From Candidatus Zipacnadia bacterium (GTDB taxonomy: Bacteria > Armatimonadota > Zipacnadia > Zipacnadales > UBA5352), in the NCBI GenBank assembly GCA_029820915.1, contig JALGUI010000073.1, positions 1-14,330 on the forward strand: a DNA stretch of 14,330 nt, given 5' to 3'. Position 1 is the first letter of the stretch; every line of letters starts with the position of its first letter. Made by a program: the position numbers and the translations under genes. The notes under the pieces were generated by a model. The model saw only the letters and a list, made by a program, of their open reading frames with translations. It did not search any database and had not been told where the DNA came from. Below are positions 1 to 6,866 of this stretch, piece after piece.

Positions 1-1118
1 GCGCGGATGACCGTCTCGCCGATCTTCAGCGGCACGCCGATCATCCCCATGCCCCTCGGCTCCCCCGCCGCCGGCGTGCGCAGCGCCGAGAAGGCCGGGA
101 AGCCTAACTCGCCGATCTCGCGCGAGTCGCGCAGCGCGCCGTTGATCACCACGCCGGCGAGCCCCCGCGAGATGCAGCTCTTCGACGCCTCCTCGCCCCA
201 CACCGCCGGGCCCTCGCCGCGCACGTCGATGACCAGCACCGCGCCCTCGTCCGCCTGGTCGATGGCCTCCACCGGCCTGGCCCAGTCGCCGGGGTAGGTC
301 CACACGGTCAGCGCCGGCCCGACGGCCTTCAGCCCCGGCTTGACCGGGAAGATGCCGGGGACCAGCCCCCGCCGGTGCATGGCGTCCGAGATGTTCGCGG
401 CCGAGCAGCGCATGAACATGTCGCGAAGCTCTTCCGCCCCACCGCGCTTGAACAGCTCGGTCGCCACCGCCTCACCCGAGCGCATGGCCGCGACGATGAC
501 CCGCGCAGCCTCGGCGGCATCGGGCGCCTTGATCACCGCGCCACCGACGATCACGATGTCGGCGCCGGCCGCGACGGCCTCGGGCGCGGTCTCGGAGTTG
601 ATGCCGCCCGCCACCGCGACGCGGCAGCTCACCGCCTCGCGCACCGCCCGCAGCGTGTCCAGAGGCCCCGCGCCCACCATCTGCTCGTCGATGGCGGTGT
701 GGATGCCGATGATCGCCGCGCCCAGCTCCTCCGCGCGCCGCGCCCGCTCCACCGGCGACTCGCAGCCGATCAGGTCAACCTGCACCCGCGCGTCGTAGTT
801 GCGCCCGGCCTCCACGCACTCGGCAATGGTCTCGTCGGACGCCACGCCCAGGACCGTGACCACGTTCGCGCCCGCCTTGGCCGCCATCTCGACCTCGACC
901 CGGCCGGCGTCCATGATCTTGAGGTCCGCCACAACCGTCAGCGCGGGGAACTCCTGGCGCAGCGCGCGGATGGCCGCCATGCCCTCGCTCTTGACCAGCG
1001 GCGTGCCCGCCTCGACCCACATGGCGCCGCCGGCCACGGCCTCCCGCGCCGCCCGCATCGCCTGGCTGAGGTTGATGAAGTCCAGCGCCACCTGCAGAAC
1101 CGGCCCGTCGTCCGCCAT
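1..1118 (-). CDS. Bifunctional 3-hexulose-6-phosphate synthase / RraA-like fusion protein (partial, C-terminus off the left edge)
   Basis: 372 residues are visible and the frame is still open at base 1, so roughly the last 50 residues are missing if it has the ~430-residue length I recall for such fusions. Residues 1-215 are an OMP-decarboxylase-superfamily barrel of the HPS type: EAGTP at 36-40, the metal/catalytic DLKIMD at 65-70 (DxKxxD), HTAIDEQ at 140-146 and the phosphate-binding AGGIN (170-174) and IVGGAV (190-195). HPS condenses formaldehyde with ribulose 5-phosphate, or runs in reverse to make ribulose 5-phosphate. Residues ~225-372 are an RraA/HMG-aldolase-like fold with VWGE (306-309) and NGALRD (326-331, the Arg-Asp pair of the aldolase site). 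It is cytoplasmic, with no signal peptide. The ATG (1116-1118) overlaps the TGA of the upstream lyase as TGATG; a GTG one codon earlier is also possible. A GGAGAGG ribosome site lies about 9 bases upstream. Domain calls are firm; the substrate of the fusion is not. Confidence 0.9.
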   Translation of the reverse strand, partial: MADDGPVLQVALDFINLSQAMRAAREAVAGGAMWVEAGTPLVKSEGMAAIRALRQEFPALTVVADLKIMDAGRVEVEMAAKAGANVVTVLGVASDETIAECVEAGRNYDARVQVDLIGCESPVERARRAEELGAAIIGIHTAIDEQMVGAGPLDTLRAVREAVSCRVAVAGGINSETAPEAVAAGADIVIVGGAVIKAPDAAEAARVIVAAMRSGEAVATELFKRGGAEELRDMFMRCSAANISDAMHRRGLVPGIFPVKPGLKAVGPALTVWTYPGDWARPVEAIDQADEGAVLVIDVRGEGPAVWGEEASKSCISRGLAGVVINGALRDSREIGELGFPAFSALRTPAAGEPRGMGMIGVPLKIGETVIR

Positions 1119-2275
1119 CACGGCCGCCCCTCTCCGAGGCTCGTCACGTCCGCCATGTAGACGTTGCACGCTCCGCCCGCGTCGGAGGTGAACAGTGCCC
1201 AGCGGTCGTCGGGGCTGAAGATCGGGTGCGGGTGCGACATCTGCGTCTGCCACGAGGTGCCGTGGCGGCACAGCCTGGTGACCTCGCCGCGGCCGTTCGC
1301 GTGCCGGATGATCGACATGAAGGCGCCGCCCTCGGCGTCATCCGGCGACAGGTGCGCGCGGTCCCCGACCACCAGCGTGTTGTCGGAGTTAGACTGGATG
1401 TGCCCCGGGCGTTGCCCCGGCAGCAGGAACTGCCGCAGCCACGTGCCGTCCGGCCGCACGAAGCAGTTGAAGTGCAGCGTCTCGCCCTCGGACTCGACGA
1501 TGCACTGGAAACCCACGTCGCCCTGCCGGGTGAAGTACTCGTGGCAGCATGACTCGCCGAAGTGCTGGCGGAACAGCGGCCGCGCCTGCCGGCCGCGACG
1601 GACGCTCGTATCGACCGTCCACATGCGCTGCGCCACGTGCGACCCGCCCTCGTGACAGAACAGGATCAGGTCCGCCCGCGTGGGGTGAATGCACACGTGG
1701 CTGATCCACTCGCGCTCGCCCCAGACCGCCTCCGCCGCGCCGCTCTCCGTGTCGATCCGCATGACTACGCACGCGGGGTGCTGGTAGTAGCGCTCGGCCA
1801 TCGTGGCGTAGATCACGCCCGTCTCGGTGCTCTGCGCCGACTCCTGGCAGTAGGCGAAGGCGACGTAGCGACCGTCGGCGGTGCAGGTGGGCAGCGCCGG
1901 GCGGAAGCCGTCGGGCACGCGGTAGAGGTCCTCGCTCTGCATCGCGCGCAGGTCGGTGACCTTGAGCGTGCGGTCCTGGAGGTGGAAGAGCCGGCCCGCC
2001 GGGTCCAGGCAGGCCTGCGAGAAGCTGCGTGCCTGCGTCTCGGTCACCTGCACGAGGCGGCGCTCGGGGACTTCGAGCAGGAAGAACGCCCGGCCCCCGG
2101 CGCGGTCGGAGCTGATGACCAGGCGGTCGGCGCCGTCGCCGATGAAGGAGGTCGAGGTGAAGTACAGGTGCGCGTTGCCCGAGCCGTCGCCGGTCAGGCG
2201 CCGCACGAGGGCGCCGGTGTCGGGGTCGCGGTGCTCGTCCATTTGCGCGTCGAAGACGTCGCCCACGGCCACCAT
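1118..2275 (-). CDS. Oligogalacturonate lyase-like beta-propeller protein (PL22 family)
   Basis: 385 residues forming a TolB/WD40-like propeller. PL22 enzymes cleave short oligogalacturonates from pectin in the cytoplasm by beta-elimination, using a bound Mn2+. The family signature is visible: HLYFT..SF..DG near 36-48, SDRAGG at 56-61, CHEGG at 207-211 followed by QRMW at 216-219, HEYF at 245-248, and Q345-x-x-H348-x-H350 matching the Gln-His-His part of the Mn2+ site known in PL22. H245 is a candidate for the third metal His, and R217/H208 lie in the conserved active-site segment. There is no signal peptide, fitting cytoplasmic action on imported oligomers. It starts 3 bases after the cyclo-ligase stop, with AGGAG about 7 bases upstream, and its stop overlaps the next gene's start. 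Some homologous propellers in these phyla are only annotated as oligogalacturonate-lyase-like, so the substrate is not certain. Confidence 0.82.
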   Translation of the reverse strand: MVAVGDVFDAQMDEHRDPDTGALVRRLTGDGSGNAHLYFTSTSFIGDGADRLVISSDRAGGRAFFLLEVPERRLVQVTETQARSFSQACLDPAGRLFHLQDRTLKVTDLRAMQSEDLYRVPDGFRPALPTCTADGRYVAFAYCQESAQSTETGVIYATMAERYYQHPACVVMRIDTESGAAEAVWGEREWISHVCIHPTRADLILFCHEGGSHVAQRMWTVDTSVRRGRQARPLFRQHFGESCCHEYFTRQGDVGFQCIVESEGETLHFNCFVRPDGTWLRQFLLPGQRPGHIQSNSDNTLVVGDRAHLSPDDAEGGAFMSIIRHANGRGEVTRLCRHGTSWQTQMSHPHPIFSPDDRWALFTSDAGGACNVYMADVTSLGEGRP

Positions 2276-2278
2276 GCC

Positions 2279-2881
2279 TCAGCTCCTGCCCGTGCGGGTG
2301 TCGATGACTTCGTCCTCGGTCACGATGATGGGGACCCGGACGTCCCAGGAGTCCCTCGGGACCTCGTCCACGAACTGCACGGAGAAGGCCACGGCCACCA
2401 CCGCGCCGTCGTCAACCAGGTCGTTGCGCAGGTTCAGGATGTAGTCGAAGAACCCGCCGCCGTAGCCGAGGCGCCCGCCGCGGCGGTCGAAGGCCAGCCC
2501 GGGGACCAGGATGAAGTCAATGTCGTACGGCGAGCGCTCAGGGCAGTTGCCCGCGGTCGGCTCCGGAACTCCGAACGCGCCGGGCCGCAGCTCGGTCTCC
2601 GGCTCCCGCACCTCGTGCAGCGCGAGTGCCTCTTCGGGTCCGCCCACGCGCGGCAGGATCAGGTGCGCTCGCGACCGCAGCGTTTCCGCGATGAGCCTGT
2701 CCGTGCGCACCTCCGACCCGATGCTCACGAACAGCACCCGCGACCGCCCACGCCGGTAGCTCCCCAGTGCCATTACGCGTCGCACGATGCGCGTGCTGCG
2801 CTCGTCGATCTCCTCGGGGTCCAGGGCGTCGCGCCTGTCGAGCACCTGCCGGCGCAGCGCCCGCTTGGCCTCGGTCACCAT
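2279..2881 (-). CDS. ygfA: 5-formyltetrahydrofolate cyclo-ligase (5,10-methenyltetrahydrofolate synthetase)
   Basis: 200 residues from the ATG, the usual length. The enzyme converts 5-formyl-THF and ATP to 5,10-methenyl-THF, returning the stored folate form to the active one-carbon pool. Visible motifs: the basic N-terminal helix KRALRRQ (6-12), SEVRTDRLI (56-64), LPRV (76-79), FGVPEP (103-108), the VPGLAFD motif (126-132), and the nucleotide/folate loop RLGYGGGFFD (137-146). The normal Tyr-Asp after GGG is Phe-Asp here, a mild substitution. The ATG overlaps the folP TGA by one base (TGATG); a GTG directly in front would give a 4-base overlap instead. The ribosome site is weak (GGGGCGAGA), consistent with coupling to folP translation. 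Pairing with folP makes a folate mini-operon. Confidence 0.95.
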   Translation of the reverse strand: MVTEAKRALRRQVLDRRDALDPEEIDERSTRIVRRVMALGSYRRGRSRVLFVSIGSEVRTDRLIAETLRSRAHLILPRVGGPEEALALHEVREPETELRPGAFGVPEPTAGNCPERSPYDIDFILVPGLAFDRRGGRLGYGGGFFDYILNLRNDLVDDGAVVAVAFSVQFVDEVPRDSWDVRVPIIVTEDEVIDTRTGRS

Positions 2882-4098
2882 CACGTCTCGCCCCGCCGTC
2901 CGCGCACGACGGCGTCGGTCATGCGCGCGACCTGAACCATCTGCGCTACGTCGTGTACCCGGATGACGTCGGCCCCGTTCGCGATGGCGATCGCGCAGGT
3001 GGCGGCCGTGCCCAACAGCCGCTCCTCGACCGGCAGGCCGAGCACGGTGCCGATGGTGGACTTGCGCGACGTGCCGATCACCAGGCCCAGCCCGAGGCTG
3101 CGCAACTCGCGCAGCCGCCGCAGCATCTCGAGGTTGTGCGCGACGGTCTTACCGAAGCCGAAGCCGGGATCAACCAGGAGCCGGCGGCGGCGCACGCCGC
3201 CCGCCACCGCCGCCTCCACCCGCCCGGCGAGGAAGCCATGGATCTCGCTCATCAGGTCATCGTAGTGCGGATGCTGCTGCATGGTGCGCGGCTCGCCCTG
3301 CATGTGCATGATGCAGGCCGCGGCGCCGGTGTCCGCGACCGCCTCGATCATCCCGTCGGCCCGCAGACCATAGACGTCGTTGACCATGCCGGCGCCCGCG
3401 GCCACCGCCAGCCGCGCCACCTCCGGCTTGCTGGTGTCGATGGAGACCACGGCGTCGAACTCGGCCGCCAGCGCCTCCACCACCGGCAGCACGCGCTCCA
3501 GCTCCTCCTCGAGCGGCACGGCGTCGCTGCCCGGCCGCGTTGACTCGCCTCCCACGTCGAGGATGTCCGCGCCCGCCTCGACGAACTGCCGGGCCTGGTC
3601 GATGGCCGCCTCCACATCGTCGGCCAAGCCATCCCCCGAGAACGAGCCCTGCGTCACGTTCAGGATGCCCATGATGAGCGTGCGCTCGCGCAGCGGCAGC
3701 GCCCGTCCCGCGCAGTCCAGCGGCCCGAGCTCATCGGCGTCGAACGCCTCCACGGCGGCCAGCACCTCGCGCCCGATCTGCTCGAGGCCGAAGGGCTGCT
3801 TGGCCAGGCGCTCGGCCAGCCGCCGGTAGGTCCGTGTGTCGCCCAGCAGCACCACGGCGCGCGGCGCGCGGTCGAACTCGGCCACGCCGCGATGCACCGC
3901 GCAGTCGCCGCCCAGCGCCAGCATCTCCTGCTTGAGCAGCGCGGCCGCGCGCCCCTCCACGCCCTCGAACCGCACCGGCCGGAAGCGCGCCTTCGCGGCC
4001 ATGTGCTCGACCGCCGCCGAGTGCACGCCGACCGCCGCCATCTCGGCCCGCAGCTCTTCGCATCCCTGGAGATCAAGCACTCGCGCCCGATGGCTCAT
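2881..4098 (-). CDS. folP: Dihydropteroate synthase with long N-terminal extension
   Basis: 405 residues; a standard DHPS is about 270-290. It condenses 6-hydroxymethyl-dihydropterin pyrophosphate with p-aminobenzoate in folate synthesis. The TIM-barrel occupies ~139-402: MGILNV (143-148, N147), GGESTRPG (183-190), SIDTSKP (219-225, D221), NDV (240-242), DPGFGFGK (310-317, D310), GTSRKS (342-347, K346) and RVHD (380-383). All pterin, pABA and phosphate contact residues that I can align are present. The first substrate loop reads NVTQGSFSGDG instead of the common NVTPDSFS. Residues 1-138 are a separate extension without motifs I recognise; longer folP forms with such extensions are known in anaerobic Firmicutes and deep lineages. 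First gene of the operon: the ATG has GAGAGAGG about 5 bases upstream and a good promoter 74-102 bases upstream. Confidence 0.95.
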   Translation of the reverse strand: MSHRARVLDLQGCEELRAEMAAVGVHSAAVEHMAAKARFRPVRFEGVEGRAAALLKQEMLALGGDCAVHRGVAEFDRAPRAVVLLGDTRTYRRLAERLAKQPFGLEQIGREVLAAVEAFDADELGPLDCAGRALPLRERTLIMGILNVTQGSFSGDGLADDVEAAIDQARQFVEAGADILDVGGESTRPGSDAVPLEEELERVLPVVEALAAEFDAVVSIDTSKPEVARLAVAAGAGMVNDVYGLRADGMIEAVADTGAAACIMHMQGEPRTMQQHPHYDDLMSEIHGFLAGRVEAAVAGGVRRRRLLVDPGFGFGKTVAHNLEMLRRLRELRSLGLGLVIGTSRKSTIGTVLGLPVEERLLGTAATCAIAIANGADVIRVHDVAQMVQVARMTDAVVRGRRGET

Positions 4099-4171
4099 TG
4101 CGGCCTCTCTCGACTACGCGCCACAACACAGCGTCGCCGCGTTCCGCCAACGGCTCCGCGCCGCCCACGGC

Positions 4172-4200
4172 ATTATATCGCCTCCCCGCCCGCCACGCAA
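4172..4200 (-). promoter_or_regulatory. Sigma-70-type promoter of the folP operon
   Basis: On the minus strand a perfect TATAAT occupies 4177-4172 and TTGCGT (3 of 6 to consensus) occupies 4200-4195, separated by exactly 17 bases. This is the only AT-rich island in the 176-base divergent gap. Transcription would start near 4165, giving an untranslated leader of about 65 bases before the folP ATG. The plus-strand reading of the same island (TATATC) has no partner -35 at the right distance, so I cannot assign a promoter to the divergent esterase gene. Confidence 0.6.
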
Positions 4201-4274
4201 CCGAGCCGAAGGTGGCCCCGGCGGCGCCGGCGAACGCCCCGCCGACGCCAACACTGCGCAGGGGAGAGCCGCCG

Positions 4275-5134
4275 ATGACCGCCGACGATCTGCGGGGATT
4301 CTGGGACGACGTGAAGCGCGAGCTGGCCGAGGTGCCCATGGGCGCGGAGGTCGAGCCGGTCGAGTCACGCTCACCGGGCTGGGCGGGGTGCGCTTCCGCG
4401 CCTACCTGTGCATCCCCCGGCTCGGGCCCGAGGCCGGGCCGCTGCCCGCCGTGATGTGCACGCCCGGCTACGGTGGCGACACGCCGCACACCTCGTGGTG
4501 GGGACTGTGCTATGACAAGGGCTTCTGCCTGCTCGTCACCTACCCGCGCGGCCAGGGGGAGAGCGCCGAGCTGTGGAGCGTGCCCGAGGGGCTCACCAAG
4601 CTGACCATGGGCCTGGATGACCCGGCCGAGCAGTACTACCGCGCCGGGTACGCCGACTGCCTGCGGGGGATAGACTTCCTGTGCTCGCGCGAGGAGGTGG
4701 ACGCCGGGCGCATCGGCGTCCTGGGCCTGAGCCAGGGCGGGGGCCTGACGCTCGCCACCGCGGCGCTCGACGATCGCGTGCGGGCGGCCGTCGCGCACGA
4801 GCCCTTCCTGTGCAACTACCCGGTGGCCGTCGCGACCGCCACGACCGGGCCGTACCTCGAGCTGACCGCGTGGTTCGACAAGCACCCGGAGAGGCGGGAG
4901 CGAGCGCTCGAGACGCTGGCGTGGTTCGACCCGGTGAACCTCGCGCAGCTCATCGAGTGCCCCACCTTCCTTTCCATCGGCCTGGCGGACACGACCTGCC
5001 CGCCGGAGACGATCCGGCCGGTCTACGACCGTATCCCGGCCTTCAAGGGCCTGATCGAGATCCCGGGCGCAGGCCACGGCTGGGAGTACGACTACCGGCA
5101 CTTCGACGACCTGTGGCTGCGACGCTTCCTGTAG
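4275..5134 (+). CDS. Alpha/beta hydrolase, CE7 acetyl-xylan-esterase-like, with an apparent frameshift near codon 30
   Basis: Likely deacetylates sugars or xylo-oligosaccharides (CE7 family: acetyl xylan esterase/cephalosporin C deacetylase). It reads well only if one base is restored. Residues 1-30 start at the ATG at 4275, 6 bases after an AGGGGAGAG ribosome site, and form the typical N-terminal helix (DDLRGFWDD). At 4362-4366 the frame must change: GAGTCACG reads correctly as GAG-GTC-ACG if one G is missing, continuing as VTLTGLGGVRFRAYL. With that correction the protein has 286 residues: RGQG at 92-95, nucleophile GLSQGGG (S153), acid D239 in GLADTTCP and H268 in GAGHGWE. RGQ and GxSQG are CE7 hallmarks. 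There is no signal peptide. It is the only plus-strand gene and diverges from folP. Either a real pseudogene or a base-call/assembly error; an N-terminally shortened protein starting inside the second frame is less likely. Confidence 0.78.
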
Positions 5135-6285
5135 GTACGGCGGCAGGGCCGCCCGCGAAGGCGGCCCCGTGAATGTCTGTGGAAGGCGGGCGATGAGTAG
5201 ATCTTCGTCGCCAGCGGCTCGCGGTCCACGACGGCGCCCGTGTCGGCGGCCAGCAGGTACAGGTGCCCGTCGTGGCAGCCCAGGCACAGGTTTCCGCCGA
5301 GTAGCGCGGCCGATGAGTCCACGACCCCGCCGACCTGCCGCTCCCACACGACCTCGCGGTCGGAGAGGCGAACGGCGCGCACGACGGTCTTCGAGACGTA
5401 GCCCTCCACGGTCACGAAGTAGCAGCGCTCATCGTCGAGCAGCGGCGAGGACAGGACCGAGTAGGCCTCGTGCAGCGCCCACAACTGCTCGCCGGTCGCC
5501 ACGTCCACCGCGACGAGGAAGTCGAGCTTGGGCGGACGCAGCGCGCTCGAGCCCATCATGCTGAAGACCGCAAGCCCCTCGCCGACCACGGGGGCGGCCA
5601 CCACCTTGCCGCCGCCCTGCAGCTCCCAGCGCAGCGATCCGTCGGCGAGCGACAGCGCGCGCAGGCGCCCCGCATCGTCCCCGTAGAGCACCAGGTCACC
5701 GGCGATGGCCGGCGCCCCCTGGATGCCCTCGCCCTGGTCGCTGCGCCACGCGAGCTCCCCGGTGGCCAGGCGGCAGGCGCAGAGCCTGCCGTCCATGCTG
5801 CCGAAGACCACCAGCTCCCCGGCGACCGCCGGCGATGACAGCACCGGCCCACGCGTGCGGTAGGACCAGGCGAGCCGCCCGTCGTCGGCGCGCACGGCGT
5901 ACACGAAGCCGTCAGCCGAGCCGAACAGCACGAGGCCGTCGGCCACGGCCGGCGACGACACGACCGCGCCGCGCGTGTCGTACCGCCACAGCGGCGAGCC
6001 GTCGGCGGCGCTCAGCGCGTGCAGGCTCCCCAGGGAGTTGCCGACGTAGACCGCGCCGCCCACCACGGCGGGCGAGCTGTCCACGCTCCCCCCGATCTCC
6101 GCCGACCACGCGACCTCGACGCCGGACAGCTCGGCCTCCGGCGCCACGCCGCTGCGACCAGGGTCATGCCGGAACATCGGCCAGTCGCCCCACGCCATCG
6201 GCGCGAGCAGGGCCGCCGCCGTGAGCAGGGCCCACGCGATTGTGCTGCGCGCGCGGCACGGCCGGCTGATCTCCCACGAGTGCAT
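5092..6285 (-). CDS. Secreted PQQ-type beta-propeller repeat protein with truncated last blade
   Basis: 397 residues from the ATG at 6285, chosen because GGAGGT sits 5 bases upstream and a signal peptide follows directly (positive start, hydrophobic TIAWALLTAAALLAPMAWG, cleavage near residue 33). A start 22 codons earlier has no such support. The mature protein opens with DWPMFRHDPGRSG, the standard beginning of PQQ-like propellers, then repeats about seven times the blade unit SSPAV..G.V.VG...G.L.AL...G...W. Such proteins are periplasmic or extracellular; without the calcium and active-site residues of alcohol dehydrogenases they are usually scaffolds or binding proteins. The eighth blade starts (TKIYSSPA) but stops matching after base ~5185; the remaining 30 residues (12 Arg) are antisense to the esterase's 3' end. 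The natural C-terminus seems lost. Confidence 0.82.
   Translation of the reverse strand: MHSWEISRPCRARSTIAWALLTAAALLAPMAWGDWPMFRHDPGRSGVAPEAELSGVEVAWSAEIGGSVDSSPAVVGGAVYVGNSLGSLHALSAADGSPLWRYDTRGAVVSSPAVADGLVLFGSADGFVYAVRADDGRLAWSYRTRGPVLSSPAVAGELVVFGSMDGRLCACRLATGELAWRSDQGEGIQGAPAIAGDLVLYGDDAGRLRALSLADGSLRWELQGGGKVVAAPVVGEGLAVFSMMGSSALRPPKLDFLVAVDVATGEQLWALHEAYSVLSSPLLDDERCYFVTVEGYVSKTVVRAVRLSDREVVWERQVGGVVDSSAALLGGNLCLGCHDGHLYLLAADTGAVVDREPLATKIYSSPAFHRHSRGRLRGRPCRRTYRKRRSHRSSKCR
5146..5167. terminator. GC-rich hairpin between convergent genes, possible terminator
   Basis: Perfect 8-bp stem GGGCCGCC/GGCGGCCC with a 6-base loop (TTCGCG on the minus strand), 11 bases after the esterase stop codon. 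It could act on both strands. No T-run follows on either side, so intrinsic termination would be weak. The annotated tail of the propeller gene reads through it, which is unusual. Confidence 0.5.
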
Positions 6286-6306
6286 GGCGGACCTCCGGCA
6301 GTGAAA

Positions 6307-6336
6307 GCAGCGCCGCCGATGCGTAGGCGGCGCTGC
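6307..6336 (-). terminator. Hairpin terminator downstream of the lipoprotein gene
   Basis: An 11-bp perfect stem (GCAGCGCCGCC with its complement) around an 8-base loop lies about 35 bases after the lipoprotein stop. On the minus strand it is followed by a short CTTTC run only. It also lies about 20 bases upstream of the propeller start codon, so it could separate the two genes or attenuate read-through. Confidence 0.55.
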
Positions 6337-6370
6337 GCTCGGTTCGGTCATCGGTGGCGCGTCGCCGGGC

Positions 6371-6775
6371 TCAGGTTGGCGGCTGCGGCGGCGTGTCCAC
6401 CGCGTCGATCATCTGGACCGGGCCGCCGAGCTGCGTGGTCTGTCCCTGCTGCACACCGACGGTCAGGTCCACGCCCGGCGGCAGGGCGAGCCCGCGGCTC
6501 ACGTCGGCCTGCACCTGCATCACCTGCTGGCCGGCCGGCACGTTGTTGAGCGTGAAGGTCCCGTCCGCCGCGGTGCGCACGGTCACGCCCCCGGCCGCCA
6601 CCTCGATGTCGCCAAGCGGCTGCGCCGTTGCTGCGTGCACGATGGTGCCGCTGATCGACCCGGTCTGCGCGACTACGCCGCCGTCCCCGCCGCCGCCACA
6701 CCCAACCAGGAGGAAGGCGCCGACCACGATTAGCACAAAGGCCGTCAGTGCGGCACATCGCCCGATGTTCATCAT
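6371..6775 (-). CDS. Small lipoprotein with one carboxypeptidase-regulatory-like domain
   Basis: 134 residues (133 if the second ATG at 6772 is used; GAGGT fits that start better, with 4 bases of spacing). Lipoprotein signal peptide: R6, hydrophobic core 8-24, lipobox LVGC with lipidated C26, then a flexible GGGGDGG linker. Residues ~38-90 form a carboxypeptidase regulatory-like/transthyretin-type beta-sandwich (SISGTIVHAATAQPLGDIEV, then DGTFTLNNVPAG). The C-terminal ~40 residues end in a Pro/Thr-rich tail. It should be anchored to a membrane facing outward. It lies downstream of the giant secreted protease gene (90-base gap), which has three copies of the same domain type, suggesting a shared envelope role. 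No specific function is known. Confidence 0.8.
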   Translation of the reverse strand: MMNIGRCAALTAFVLIVVGAFLLVGCGGGGDGGVVAQTGSISGTIVHAATAQPLGDIEVAAGGVTVRTAADGTFTLNNVPAGQQVMQVQADVSRGLALPPGVDLTVGVQQGQTTQLGGPVQMIDAVDTPPQPPT

Positions 6776-6848
6776 ACCTCTGTCACCTCTTCAGTACTGG
6801 CCTGCCGTCGATGTCCTGAGAGCCGGCGCCGCTGCGGCGTCAGCTATT

Positions 6849-6866
6849 GACGCTCGACAGAGCGTC
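6849..6866 (-). terminator. Small hairpin overlapping the stop codon of the giant gene
   Basis: Six-bp stem GACGCT/AGCGTC with a 6-base loop; its 5' arm on the minus strand includes bases of the TGA stop. No T-run follows beyond AATAG. Weak candidate for a 3' end or attenuator between the giant gene and the lipoprotein gene. Confidence 0.3.

Noticed and set aside
1..450. RraA part as a true regulator of ribonuclease E
   Set aside because: RraA-fold proteins outside gamma-proteobacteria are mostly aldolase-like; fusion to HPS and the retained Arg-Asp pair favour an enzyme.
4099..4274. Riboswitch or small RNA in the divergent gap
   Set aside because: Only about 65 bases of leader and no recognisable conserved fold; apart from the promoter I see nothing there.
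3836..4360. Upstream extension of the esterase frame into the folP gene
   Set aside because: The extension is low-complexity Arg/Ala/Ser sequence antisense to folP. The real start is the ATG at 4275 with a ribosome site, in another frame.
6286..6351. Longer start of the propeller protein at 6351
   Set aside because: It would place a Pro/Arg/Cys-rich stretch before the signal peptide and read through the lipoprotein's terminator hairpin; the ATG at 6285 has GGAGGT at proper spacing.
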